The notes beneath the pieces were generated by a model. That model had not been told where the DNA came from. It did no database searches and saw only the letters and a list, made by a program, of their open reading frames with translations. DNA of 17,500 nucleotides from Glandiceps talaboti (lineage: Eukaryota; Hemichordata; Enteropneusta; Spengelidae): assembly GCF_964340395.1 (NCBI RefSeq), contig NC_135560.1, positions 22,791,675 through 22,809,174 of the forward strand, in the 5' to 3' direction. The position numbers and the translations under genes were made by a program. Positions 1 to 9,502 of the stretch are shown piece by piece; positions within the stretch are counted from its first letter, which is position 1; every line of letters starts with the position of its first letter.

Positions 1-706
1 TCTTTGTCAGTATTTATTTTAATTTCACCAGCGACAAATCTAATTTTAAATACCTTTTATGTACCCCGGTAATCTCTGATCTGAATTACGCAAAGTGTAG
101 TTATGCAAGAATTTTACATTATATATATATATTTTTTATTCACACTTCCCTTACTATTTTGAACTGGGTGATTTTATTAGAATCCTTATCACGTTCTATG
201 TTAGAAATAGTGTACATTTACCCCTCTTACATCTTCTGTCGTTCTTTTTTAATATATCTCCGCCAAATTTGAGTAAAAAATGTCAACTTTTTTCTGTTTC
301 TGTAATTTTGCATGTTATTTCCGGGAAAATTTGTGAAAATTCCCCCCATAATGTAAGACATGTCGTCGTGTTACTATTTTGTTTCAAAATCAATTTACAC
401 CCACACGAATAATATAATGGAATCCACTTTTCAAAATGCACTTTTTATTTTTTTTTCATACGCGAAAATGGGTTTACTAGAATAATATAATGGATTGGAA
501 TCATTCTATTCCCTGAGGGTACAGTATCAGCGTATGATTAACAGCAGGACCTTGTATCGTACAAATATGTTATTTACATTAAATGGTTCAAATAATAATG
601 TCAGCAGTTAAAAGCAATACATTCTGCATAGTCTTTAGGTGTTTCAAAAATTGACACTGTGTAGACAGATATTTAACGAATACCAACGATGAATAAATAA
701 ATGATA
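1..706. other. AT-rich non-coding stretch
   Basis: No ORF of coding character is visible on either strand; stops are frequent in all frames. The only structure I see is a 15-bp direct repeat (gaataatataatgga) at 407-421 and 480-494, and a short TA run near 119-132. No recognisable mobile-element end or RNA gene. Confidence 0.6.
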
Positions 707-710
707 GAGT

Positions 711-782
711 GTGAGTGAGTGAGTGAGTGAGTGAGTGAGTGAGTGAGTGAGTGAGTGAGTGAGTGAGTGAGTGAGTGAGTGA
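711..782. repeat. (GAGT)n microsatellite
   Basis: About 18 uninterrupted copies of a GTGA/GAGT tetranucleotide, running directly into the (GA)n tract that follows. The apparent long reading frames across it, Ser-Leu or Thr-His on one strand and Arg-Glu on the other, are products of the repeat and not genes. Confidence 0.97.
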
Positions 783-790
783 GAGAGAGC

Positions 791-834
<44 letters not shown>

Positions 835-848
835 GAGAGAGAGAGAGT

Positions 849-922
<74 letters not shown>
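783..922. repeat. (GA)n microsatellite, near-pure purine strand
   Basis: About 140 bp of GA dinucleotide on the + strand with a few interruptions: GCGTGA near 789, GCGA near 822 and GTGGGA near 847. The + strand is almost all purine. Such mirror-symmetric polypurine tracts can form triplex (H-DNA) structures. The interruptions suggest it grew from a (GAGT)n ancestor or by several expansions. Confidence 0.97.
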
Positions 923-927
<5 letters not shown>

Positions 928-1085
928 GAAAACATCCACCAGCAATCATTACTAGAACACCAACAGCACACGATTATACCTCACTATAAACAACAACAGT
1001 TACAATGGAAAAACCTGAAACATTCAGTAATGCAGCAAGTACAGAAAGAAGAATACACACGACAAGACAATCATATCATCAAATT

Positions 1086-1086
1086 C

Positions 1087-1142
<56 letters not shown>
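1086..1142. repeat. (CAA)n microsatellite
   Basis: About 19 perfect CAA/AAC units. In one + frame it reads as poly-Asn inside an ORF that begins in the (GA)n tract at 775. That ORF has no non-repetitive conserved core, so the poly-Asn is not taken as coding. A second tract of the same motif lies at 13607-13651. Confidence 0.97.
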
Positions 1143-1143
<1 letters not shown>

Positions 1144-2224
1144 ACCAAGGACGATGTCTACAATGAAGTGTTGACTTCCATGTGTGTCTCACTAATACTT
1201 AGTTTGCTAAACTTTTATTATACTTTAGAAGCATCAGTATTTTACTACTAAAGGGAACGCCACTCCATATTCATAAGTTCTGTAGAGTCATATCATGATT
1301 TCACATCACGTTAATTTCCAAGAAACACCAACTTGAAACTCTTTTTTTCACCTCTATTATTCTCACACTGGTCCACCATTGCATCATGGGATCTAACAGA
1401 CCTACATATGTATTAGATGCACACTAAATATTCATGAATGTAATTAACACTTGCGCATATAATACATGGGTATGTCTGCTAAGTCCCCTGATGCCACACT
1501 TGACCAGTATGATAACAATAGAAGTCATGTAAAATCATACCTTTATTTCCTGGAATGACAAACTCCTTGAAGGCTGATTATAGAAGTCATAATTTATTGG
1601 AATCTCAAATCAATATTGTCTGTGAAATTGTATATTTGCTAAAAGTTCCTGAAATTTCAAATGCACCGAATGTATAACAGTTATATCTAAATATCTTCTC
1701 TTTTTTCTGTTTTGTTTCTTAACGTATGATCGGTCACTTTCCCTAGTATATCTACAACCCATTGAATTGTTAAAGTCGTTTTCGAAAACGGCAACTCGTC
1801 AGCTTTATAATGAGTCGATATGTTCGATGACATTCTTTGGTTGGTGGCCATTGATACCAGTTCCGTCTGGAAAACTCGGTACAAAGAGAAATTTTACAAG
1901 TTATCAACTCGGAAAATGACAAAAGTGTTCAAAATGGCACAGTTCTTTAAATTGACTGTTAACGTTGGCATGATTCAATCACATATCAATAAAACACAAC
2001 CATTATACTTGAATTGAATGGATCGAACGTACGTCATTACCACCCGTGTATTAATGCCATTAAAAACAGGCATTGCAGTGACATAGAAAAGAATCCATCA
2101 CGTGACGTAGTTCCTTTGACGCTTTCTTGGCATTATCAAGACTTATAGGCGAAATGTGTTTCAATCCTTCTCATTTCCGACCAGTCAAATAAGCGAGCTA
2201 TGATAACACTTTCATGTCGATTTT

Positions 2225-2268
2225 TGTGTGTAACAATTGTTGTACATAATGGCCGACTGTTACACACA
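2225..2268. repeat. 11-bp perfect inverted repeat (hairpin)
   Basis: The arm tgtgtgtaaca (2225-2235) is the exact reverse complement of tgttacacaca (2258-2268), with a 22-nt loop that starts with a small acaattgt-type palindrome. The 3' arm runs on into a short CA repeat. It could be a chance product of CA/TG-rich DNA; no function is claimed. Confidence 0.6.
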
Positions 2269-3048
2269 CACACGATGAATTCATCACATGTCAATGAGTG
2301 CACATGTATAAATCACATCCTAACAAGACTTACAATATAGCAACTATACATGTTTCAATGGTTGATGGAATTTTCACGTCAAAATAATGTGTATTCTTAC
2401 TTTCTAAAGTAGAAGTATTCAGGTCTGATGTGTAGCAAAGTGTAGCTTTACGATCATCATATTAAACCGGCAAATAAAACTTTAAAACCAGGTACATTAG
2501 TTATACTGGAATGTAAACTGAGTGTATCGACTTACACATGAAATTTGTATTACTCTTATTTGAATGACTGCTAAACAAACTGACTGTAAAGCAGCCTTAA
2601 GAGAATCATTATCAAGATTTATCGACGCTACTCTCGTTTGTGTAATTGTCACGTGATACTCAAAGATGACGCCATCATTCACTCTCATACAAATACATAT
2701 TCTTACACACTTTGTGTTCTTCAATTATGAAGGCAAAATGGCGTCTTTAATATCTTAATCTTAAACTTTGACAACTTACGATAGAGTGCATCTCAGGCAC
2801 CAAGTTCCATGAGACTCAAAAGTTTTCTTATTCCCCACCCTTTTAAATAAGAAGAGAAACTGGGGGAGGGGGAGGGGGATCACCGTCTTGTTTTAAAGAA
2901 AATTGACGATTGTTTATTTTACCATAGCGCTAGCACAGTATTTGATATTAGGGTGAATTTTAAAATCCAAAATGGCATTATATCATTTCACACTGTTACC
3001 GTAATGATAATTTCCTGTTATATCCCCTCTTGATTCTCATAGGTCCTA

Positions 3049-3056
3049 TGACGTCA
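3049..3056. promoter_or_regulatory. CRE-like palindrome TGACGTCA
   Basis: Perfect 8-bp TGACGTCA, the consensus for CREB/ATF bZIP dimers. A second perfect copy is at 16370-16377. No promoter is recognised beside it, so use as a regulatory site is inference. Confidence 0.3.
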
Positions 3057-3431
3057 CAATACAAATTAGCATATTGCCACCATAATGTCATTGTTTTCAT
3101 TTCATTCCAAAGACGATGTTTCATCAAATCAATGGTTAATGATAACATTCAATTTAATTTGTTGATTGTAACTCGTGCTTTTTCAATTATTTTGTCAACA
3201 TTACAAGACTGAATTATTGTATTTCAGTATTAGTTTCTTGACATCCAAAGAATGTTTTATTAAGAGGCCAAGATTACTGTTCTCATTAAAACATAATAAT
3301 ACTATCAAATAAAATACACATTAACTTAAAGTTATGACAGAGTTAATAAAATAACATTATTAAATTGACAGCTTATTAAACTAAATACTTTGTAAGTGAG
3401 TATAAAGAGAGCAAATACAACACTCGTATTC

Positions 3432-3715
3432 GACACACACGTACACACGTACACACAGACACACAGACACGCACGCACGCATGCACGCACGCAAGCAAGC
3501 AAACAAACAAACAAACAAACACATACGTGTTCTTTGGCACAAAAACACACACATGTAGACATAGACGCAGACATGGCATGGCGGTACACACACGTACATC
3601 GACATAGACAGACAGACAGACAGACAGACGTACATATTGACATAATGACATACACATAGACCGACGCAGACACATTGGTACACAAATACAACTTTAATAC
3701 ACACATACACACACT
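3432..3715. repeat. Cryptic CA-rich microsatellite
   Basis: A 280-bp purine/pyrimidine-alternating stretch built from patches of (CA)n, (CACG)n, (CAAG)n, (CAAA)n and a clean (GACA)5 run near 3607-3627. The patchwork is typical of an old (CA)n tract that has mutated and re-expanded locally. The Cys/Val-rich and Thr/His-rich ORFs across it on both strands are products of the repeat. Confidence 0.93.
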
Positions 3716-4225
3716 ACATATTTGGCAAAATACGTTACCTAGTTCAAATTTGAATATGCAGAATACGACTTAATTTTTAAACATCTGAAATGCGGTTTGT
3801 GTTAGGATTAGATGAGATTTTATTTCATACCTTTACGTTCGGGAAAAGCTGAATACGAACTTGGACCAGCATATTGAAGTACTTTAAGTTCAAATATCAT
3901 TGTTGCTAAGGGTGATACAGCAACTGTTGTCGGGGTAACAAGAAAAGGTTATCTTGGGTCACATTTTTATCATGTATCTACCCATATATTGACTGTTCAA
4001 TATTGATTTACTGACACCCTCTTGGATTGGCAAGTAATGGTTGAAATATATAGGGCGTCAAACTCATTAAACAAACTTAAAGACAAACACAAAGAAACAA
4101 CAACAAGATAAAATAAGGGCAAGTCACCAGGAGTTGAATGTATTAATCATGTGGTAATTCATTAACTAGGAGGTTGAGTTCTGGTTGTTTTATAATTAAT
4201 CTCCATGTTTGCTAGAGGGTATAAA

Positions 4226-4344
4226 CTGTAAGATACGTCATGTTGTTCAGCCATATCAGGCCTCTTGAGTGGTAGCTGATAGCTGTATCTTACAAAGTAG
4301 TGAGTGGTAGCTGATAGCGTGGCACATATGTCTGTATCTTACAG
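4226..4344. repeat. Local tandem duplication with inverted arm
   Basis: The segment tgagtggtagctgatag occurs at 4266-4282 and again at 4301-4317. Each copy is followed by gtatcttaca, at 4285-4294 and 4334-4343; the second copy has an extra ~14 bp between the two blocks. Upstream, ctgtaagatac (4226-4236) is the exact reverse complement of gtatcttacag (4334-4344). This may be a small non-autonomous element remnant or a simple slippage duplication; no target-site duplication was identified. Confidence 0.65.
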
Positions 4345-5591
4345 ACTATAGAAGGTAATAAATTGAGTTTGTCGCTACATGTACATGATTAATTATTTTA
4401 TTTTGAAATATTTGGACACTCTACTGTTAATTCTATTCATAAATCAATATTACATTATTGATGATGTCAACTGTGTACACGATGATTGATCACTTGGTGT
4501 GTAGCTAAACTAATCAATTGGATTGTCATTATAATCACAATAAATGTCAAATCGTCTTTGATAAGAGTTCATAGTTCTGAGTTCAATGCCTGAGTTATGA
4601 TTTTTGTTCTATGAATAAAGGTGTGATGTTCGACTAGTTCATTTTAGGTGGCACTGTTTTGATATATATATGTTTTAATAAGTCAAGCTATATTGTTTGG
4701 GTTGTCCAAAGCTCAACATAGAGTTAAATCACTTGTGCTTCGCACGGGGTGTAGATACAAATTATGTTGGTTACAAATGTAGGTAAAAAGTCGTGTTTAC
4801 AGTTTTTCAAGCTGAGAATTATTCATTTTATATGGTTGAAGGTTAAGATGCAACTTCTGCGATCATGATGCTTATTGTAAAAAAATGACCCAGAGATACA
4901 AATTTACTCGAGATACTTTGAGCATTTCGCTTAATAAATAAAATGTGGAGGTTTACGGTTTTCATACATACATGATACAATGAGTAAACGTTTCCAAGAG
5001 TGGATATATATTTTTGCATTTATCACATCTACCCAATGTCAAAGTTCAATAACGACCATTTGTTGAGCACCCAGCTCTGCTCTTTTCTCCAGTGCTCTTA
5101 AAAAAGTAAAACTATTGTCAAGATGGGTCTACACTGAGAGCATGTGGATTAATAACAAAATGAATATTAAGTACAGAGATGTTTTGTCATATTTGGGAAG
5201 GATCGGTATTGTTCATTATTTAATGTTTGAGTTAGGTGTGTGTGTGGTTCAATCAATGGGTTTCAACCTCTCCAGTGCTTTAATGTCAGTCCACTCCAGG
5301 AACAACCCCACCCCCACCCAAAAACAATTATATACATGACTGATTAGTAATACAGCTCTCCATCAAATGTATACGGCCCACTCAGTACTTGATTCGATCA
5401 TAGAAAGTCGATCACGCGCCACAACTGTGGAATTTTAATCAAAGGCTACAAACAGATACTTCAGTATATCAAATCGTTTGCAGCATAAAAATGCCCTGGT
5501 TTTCTCAGATGACATTTTCTTGTTGAACCTGTATCTATTTGAATATGACCTTTCGCCTTTTTGTTATCGATATAGGTATAGCATATGAGTG

Positions 5592-5604
5592 CGACCTTTG
5601 ACCC
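5592..5604 (-). promoter_or_regulatory. DR1-type nuclear-receptor-like motif
   Basis: The minus strand reads GGGTCA A AGGTCG: two RGGTCA-type half-sites, one with a final mismatch, in direct repeat with a 1-nt spacer. DR1 is the arrangement known for RXR heterodimers, HNF4 and COUP-TF. No promoter is recognised nearby; a single short motif is weak evidence. Confidence 0.25.
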
Positions 5605-6116
5605 CTAGTCTACTCTAGATTTAAGCATGACACGACATTAACACCACAACTCGTAGACTAAGTCCACTTGATTGATATGAGTACCAAAATACTACCATTA
5701 CGAGGAGTCTAGGTGCAATGTTAGTAGTAGCGTCAGCCATCCTTCAAGAATACAGGTAGGCTAACATCAGCCAACGTTTCAAAGTTTATCAGTATATTTG
5801 TAACATCTTACTTCACAAATCGTTGCTGTTAGTTCCTTCTCACACGTAATCTCATCTCAACAAATGAACGTTGAAACTTTCTATTCATCATATTATTGAA
5901 TGTGTTATTTCCCGATGTTTTACATGTATTTGATTTTTTAAGACTTAAGTCTAAATTTATTGTGCATGATCAGAGTTAACAGTAGATTTAGGTTCCAATG
6001 ATCCAATCTATGAAATATCAAAGAAGAGCGTATAACACACATCGTGTTTAGAGAGTTCTCACTTCTGAAGACATGAAGGAATATGTTCGCATTTTAGACA
6101 TTGGCACATTACAAAC

Positions 6117-6140
6117 ATATGTATGAACGTACATACATAT
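6117..6140. repeat. Short inverted repeat
   Basis: The arm atatgtatg (6117-6125) is the exact reverse complement of catacatat (6132-6140), with a 6-nt loop. The sequence is AT-rich and short, so chance is a fair explanation. Confidence 0.5.
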
Positions 6141-6653
6141 ATTCGTATGAACATCACGTGCTGAGTCAATTGTTGGCTTTCACTGTTTCAGCGGAACTTT
6201 TACTTAGTAATATACTATAGGCTAAAAGGACGAACACATAGCTTCCCTCATGTATATCCTGTTCTTGTTTAAAAATTTCATCAAGTTTTCGTCTGGTACA
6301 ATCTAATTTTACTTAAACAGGGCAATAATGTCATAATATTGAAAAAATGTCGTTAGCATACCATGGAGTTTAGAGAGTGCTTACAAACAAACATCATGTT
6401 CTGCTGATGATATGTACTATCACTGAACAAACAAACTGTAGATAGAGCCACAAGTAATAGTAATACACAATATAGTTGTCTGGTTCAGTTAAAGACCCAT
6501 GAAGTCAGGGATTTATTTATTATAGTGAAGTAATTTACAACTAATATCTGATGAATAATAATCATTAAAGGCATTTGATAGAACTCAATCTCTATAATGG
6601 GCAATTTATTTAGCTTTATAGTCCAAAAATGAGCGGACCTCGCCCAGTGGATA

Positions 6654-6666
6654 TGACCTTTGACAC
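6654..6666 (-). promoter_or_regulatory. DR1-like motif
   Basis: The minus strand reads GTGTCA A AGGTCA: one perfect AGGTCA and one imperfect half-site spaced by 1 nt, the HNF4/RXR/COUP-TF arrangement. It lies about 0.5 kb upstream of the coding ORF, so a role in that gene is possible but unproven. Confidence 0.22.
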
Positions 6667-7041
6667 CTTGCCCACCATAGGTTTTGAAGTTTAGATTTCA
6701 TCCCATGAAAGAAAAAACGTTTTTCCTTACTGGCATGTAAGAATGAAGTACTGTAGTTCAGTACAAACTATCAGGTTTTGTACATAAAGCTTTTACAAAA
6801 TGTAACACTCGGGCTAGTTTTGTTCGGCAAACATAGCTGTACTGTATATATTCTTCCCTGCCTTTCATTTTCCATTAATCATTAGAAGAATCATATTCAC
6901 TTCTTTTTTCTTTTTTCTCTCTACTGTAATGTAATTTTTTTGTGCGATGGGTTGAGGCCTTAGCATTTGAAATAAAGCAGAAGAAATAATTTATTCAAAC
7001 ACAAAAGGAAAATACCTTCGGACAAAACTGCCATTTAGTAT

Positions 7042-7049
7042 TATAAATA
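7042..7049 (+). promoter_or_regulatory. TATA-box-like TATAAATA
   Basis: A perfect TATAAATA about 110 bp upstream of the ORF start. If it works as a TATA box, transcription would begin near 7072-7080 and the gene would be truly intronless. The competing reading is that this is intronic sequence just upstream of the splice acceptor at 7081. AT-rich DNA makes such matches common. Confidence 0.25.
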
Positions 7050-7061
7050 CTTTTATACCTT

Positions 7062-7081
7062 CTGATTTTTTTAATTTGCAG
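7062..7081 (+). other. Candidate 3' splice site (acceptor) of the coding exon
   Basis: A plausible branch point CTGAT (7062-7066) is followed by a T-rich tract and TTTGCAG ending at 7081. This would start the exon at 7082, 74 bp before the ORF start codon, putting an intron in the 5' UTR. The next bases are GTAAAC, so the junction reads CAG|GTAAAC and also matches a 5' donor; see the recursive-splicing finding. Confidence 0.5.
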
Positions 7082-7121
7082 GTAAACCAAAGAGGGCGCT
7101 AATCACCATCGTGTCGTTCCT

Positions 7122-7145
7122 ATGCATATCTTGAGGCAAATGTGA
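7122..7145 (+). other. Short upstream ORF in the 5' UTR
   Basis: ATG at 7122 opens a seven-codon frame (MHILRQM) ending in TGA at 7143-7145, 10 nt before the main ATG. Its ATG has a poor context (cctATGc), so ribosomes should often scan past it, and re-initiation 10 nt downstream would be inefficient. It could mildly reduce translation of the main ORF. No comparative evidence is available. Confidence 0.35.
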
Positions 7146-7155
7146 GTTCTGAAAA

Positions 7156-8457
7156 ATGGCGGCTATTGGAGTTCAGGCAAATGTGACGAGAAGTTTGAAA
7201 GAAAGTACTGCAATCACAAGTAATCATAGGGAAGCCAAGATACTTGATAAAAAGCGACAAACTTTGGGGTTGGAACAAACATATTCCATTAAATTACTAG
7301 AAATTGACGAAAGGGTTTTAAAAATAAGATTTCATAAACTAAAAACTCGAGTAGCAAAAATCAAATCTAATTTAACGCACGACGAAATTGCAGAAATAAA
7401 AGAAGAAGAATTTCGGTCACCGCGTTCACCATCAAGAAGAAGTCGTCTCGGTACGTTATCTTCAGACAAGACGGTTGATTCCGGCAGGAAAACTACCAAT
7501 AGGGTAAGCTTTGCAAACGGAAGACATTCAGTAACACCAGGAGCAGGCAGAAAACAATCGTTCGACGAGCCTCGAGTACATTCTGCTGGTTACCGATCGA
7601 CAACTCCATTAGTTGCATCACCTTCTTCGAGGGAACGTCATCCTTCGGCGGTCACTGTTAATTCGGTTTTCACCGATAACCCAGACAGCGAGACGACTTA
7701 TCGAGCTCATCGTGATGGTGTAACCACGGTTTCTTCATTTTACCGAAGAAGTATTAGCCCACATTCGTTACCACGGTACAACAACGGCACTTCGTTGACT
7801 TCGTCCTTGCAACCAACTAGTACCACGACGTATCAAGGTGACCCGTTTGGTTTCAACTCCCATCTGTTCACTGATAAGACTCGATCCGCGTCGGCTTTAT
7901 CGCCGCCAGCTCGCAGTCGTAGCCGGCAATCTGCCAGCACAGCTGTGGGAAGTGTGAGCTCCGACATGGCAATCAGTGATACTCATTCCAGACTCGTTGA
8001 AGAACAAAGACTGATGCTGATAGATGAAAATCTCATCTTAGCTGCAGAACTAGAAGACAGAAAGTCTGAATTCTTACAAAAAGTTGACGAATTAGTTGTA
8101 CGCGATAAAGAGGATGAAGCGAAACGTTATGCCGAGCTTCAAGAAAAACGACTCTCGTCGCCCGAACTTACTGCAAAAAGAATCGAAGAGCTTCGACAAG
8201 AAATAAGAGACAAGAAAATAAATCGGAGACTACATAGATTCCAAAGACCAAATCTCTTTGACTTTGAGAGAAAGGAAAATGAATCCGATGAAGACTACAC
8301 TATTAGAATTCAAGCATACATCAAAGAACTTAGCAAGTGTCGGTATTTACGAATTCCAAAGACGACTGAAGAGCATACAGGTGTACAGACATTGGTTCAT
8401 GAACAAATGAGGATTCAACGAATCTGGCGAAATAGTTTGACGCATAATCTACTATGA
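7156..8457 (+). CDS. Uncharacterised Ser/Arg-rich protein with helical ends, 433 aa, single coding exon
   Basis: I do not recognise a family. The 1302-bp frame is far longer than chance allows in such AT-rich DNA and is the only non-repetitive long ORF in the window. The start is well supported: an in-frame TGA at 7150-7152 leaves this ATG as the first available start in the exon, and its context aaaaATGG is strong. Residues 25-85 are charged and probably helical. Residues 86-272 are low-complexity, rich in Ser, Thr, Arg and Pro, probably disordered, with basophilic-kinase-type sites (GRKQSF near 131-136, RSAS near 243-246, YRRSISP near 196-202). Residues 275-360 are Glu/Lys-rich with heptad-like leucines, a likely coiled coil. 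A compact block at 361-400 (RFQRPNLFDF, then DEDYTIRIQAYIKEL) may be a conserved motif. There is no signal peptide or membrane segment, so a cytoplasmic, cytoskeletal or nuclear scaffold is plausible, by inference only. The absence of introns could mean a retrogene. Confidence 0.82.
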   Translation: MAAIGVQANVTRSLKESTAITSNHREAKILDKKRQTLGLEQTYSIKLLEIDERVLKIRFHKLKTRVAKIKSNLTHDEIAEIKEEEFRSPRSPSRRSRLGTLSSDKTVDSGRKTTNRVSFANGRHSVTPGAGRKQSFDEPRVHSAGYRSTTPLVASPSSRERHPSAVTVNSVFTDNPDSETTYRAHRDGVTTVSSFYRRSISPHSLPRYNNGTSLTSSLQPTSTTTYQGDPFGFNSHLFTDKTRSASALSPPARSRSRQSASTAVGSVSSDMAISDTHSRLVEEQRLMLIDENLILAAELEDRKSEFLQKVDELVVRDKEDEAKRYAELQEKRLSSPELTAKRIEELRQEIRDKKINRRLHRFQRPNLFDFERKENESDEDYTIRIQAYIKELSKCRYLRIPKTTEEHTGVQTLVHEQMRIQRIWRNSLTHNLL

Positions 8458-8547
8458 TTTGCCTCGTTCATGAATTATTCTACGAAAGGGTACTTTGCCT
8501 GGAACTTTGATGCACTATCCATGAAGGGAATGTCAAAATCAAAATTG

Positions 8548-8553
8548 AATAAA
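8548..8553 (+). terminator. Polyadenylation signal AATAAA
   Basis: A canonical AATAAA 91 nt after the stop codon, predicting cleavage near 8563-8583 and a short 3' UTR. The downstream sequence is only weakly U-rich. Another AATAAA at 9324-9329 could serve a longer transcript. Confidence 0.55.
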
Positions 8554-9027
8554 AAGCATTGCAAATGCACATGGAAATCCTACATTTCTTGAACCCACAG
8601 ATAGATTTTCAATTTGCCAAGCCAATTGATACAAAATCGAATGCAATTTATAAAGCAGACAAACTTTGTCGTCAAATTCCAAGAATTACGTATTACAGCG
8701 CCCTCTAAAGACGATGTTGGTTTCTTTACGAGGAGCGCACATGATTGAGACTTGCAGGAGGTTCTTGCCGAAATGTAATATTTTCCTGTATTTATTGTAA
8801 ATGAAGTCCAACAAATAGAGCAGCAGATTACCGCCCTTGTTGTTTGAAATTCATAGTCAATATTGATTAATCAAGCACTGAATTTACTATTCTTTCTACC
8901 TTAATTCAAAACATCGACAGGTCCTTTACCAAAATCTTATTACGTATCTAGATATCAGGTGGATTCTAAGGTTTGTTTTATTGGGATGGAGGGGGGGGGG
9001 TTTCAAATGATTAGTATATTGGTTCTT

Positions 9028-9139
9028 CCAGTGTGTTATAGTTTCATGCTTGCAGTAAAGTATCGATACATTCGAATTATTCTAGTGTGTTATTAATAGT
9101 TTCATGTTTGCAGAGTGAAGTATCGATGCATTCGAATTC
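9028..9139. repeat. Diverged tandem duplication, two units of ~52-57 bp
   Basis: Unit one (about 9028-9079) and unit two (about 9082-9139) share the ordered blocks agtgtgtta, atagtttcatg, ttgcag, aagtatcgat and cattcgaatt. They differ by small insertions and several substitutions. Unit one has a perfect TATCGATA; unit two has TATCGATG. The divergence shows the duplication is not recent. Confidence 0.85.
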
Positions 9140-9502
9140 CGTTTTTTTTGTCCATATGACATTGACATCGGGATTATCTTTACATTACATCAGTAGATTT
9201 GTGGCGATGTACATATATAAGATAACCGTAGCCAGAATCATGATACAGTCATCAATATAATGTGGTGGCAAGCTAAGCTTCGCGTTTACTCTTTTGGCGT
9301 AGACAACTTTTTATGTTTTCAAAAATAAAGAAATCAACTTGTGTCAATGATTATTGTTCATAGGGGAATGCTAGCTAGGTATATTGTATTGTGCCTTTGA
9401 TGTTAACCACTCAACATTACGTCAGGCAAAACTCTCATCCCAGATAATTAATTACTGGAAGAGTACAAACCCAGCTGTGACATGTAATTGTAAAGTCGTT
9501 AT

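Larger units (their letters stand above)
1255..3430. other. Non-coding interval
   Basis: No credible exon: the only ORFs (such as 1820-2017 + and 1687-1884 -) overlap each other on opposite strands, are short, and show no domain. Visible structure is listed separately: a hairpin (2225-2268) and a CRE palindrome (3049-3056). There are also two TCACGTGA E-boxes (2098-2105 and 2649-2656) and a G-rich run of three five-G blocks (2862-2878) that could fold as a G-quadruplex. Confidence 0.55.
3730..7060. other. Long non-coding interval upstream of the gene
   Basis: Over 3 kb without an ORF of coding character. If the splice acceptor at 7081 is used, at least part of this lies in the first intron of the downstream gene. 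Contents noted separately: local duplication (4226-4344), DR1-like motifs (5592-5604 and 6654-6666) and a small hairpin (6117-6140). Also present are a TATCGATA site (5565-5572), a C-rich run (5306-5319) and an E-box (6155-6160). Confidence 0.55.

Noticed and set aside
588-1251. Overlapping ORFs on both strands (Ser-Leu, Thr-His, Arg-Glu and poly-Asn proteins)
   Set aside because: Entirely generated by the (GAGT)n, (GA)n and (CAA)n tracts; no non-repetitive conserved core.
1687-2017. Two 65-aa ORFs on opposite strands
   Set aside because: They overlap each other, have no domain or splice context, and are within chance length.
3332-3712. Cys/Val-rich minus-strand ORFs resembling a cysteine-rich secreted protein, and a + strand Thr/His ORF
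   Set aside because: Several overlapping frames on both strands arise from the CA-rich microsatellite; the Cys spacing follows the repeat, not a fold.
5115-5339. 74-aa + strand ORF
   Set aside because: Unremarkable composition, ends in a C-rich low-complexity tract, no domain, no good start or splice context.
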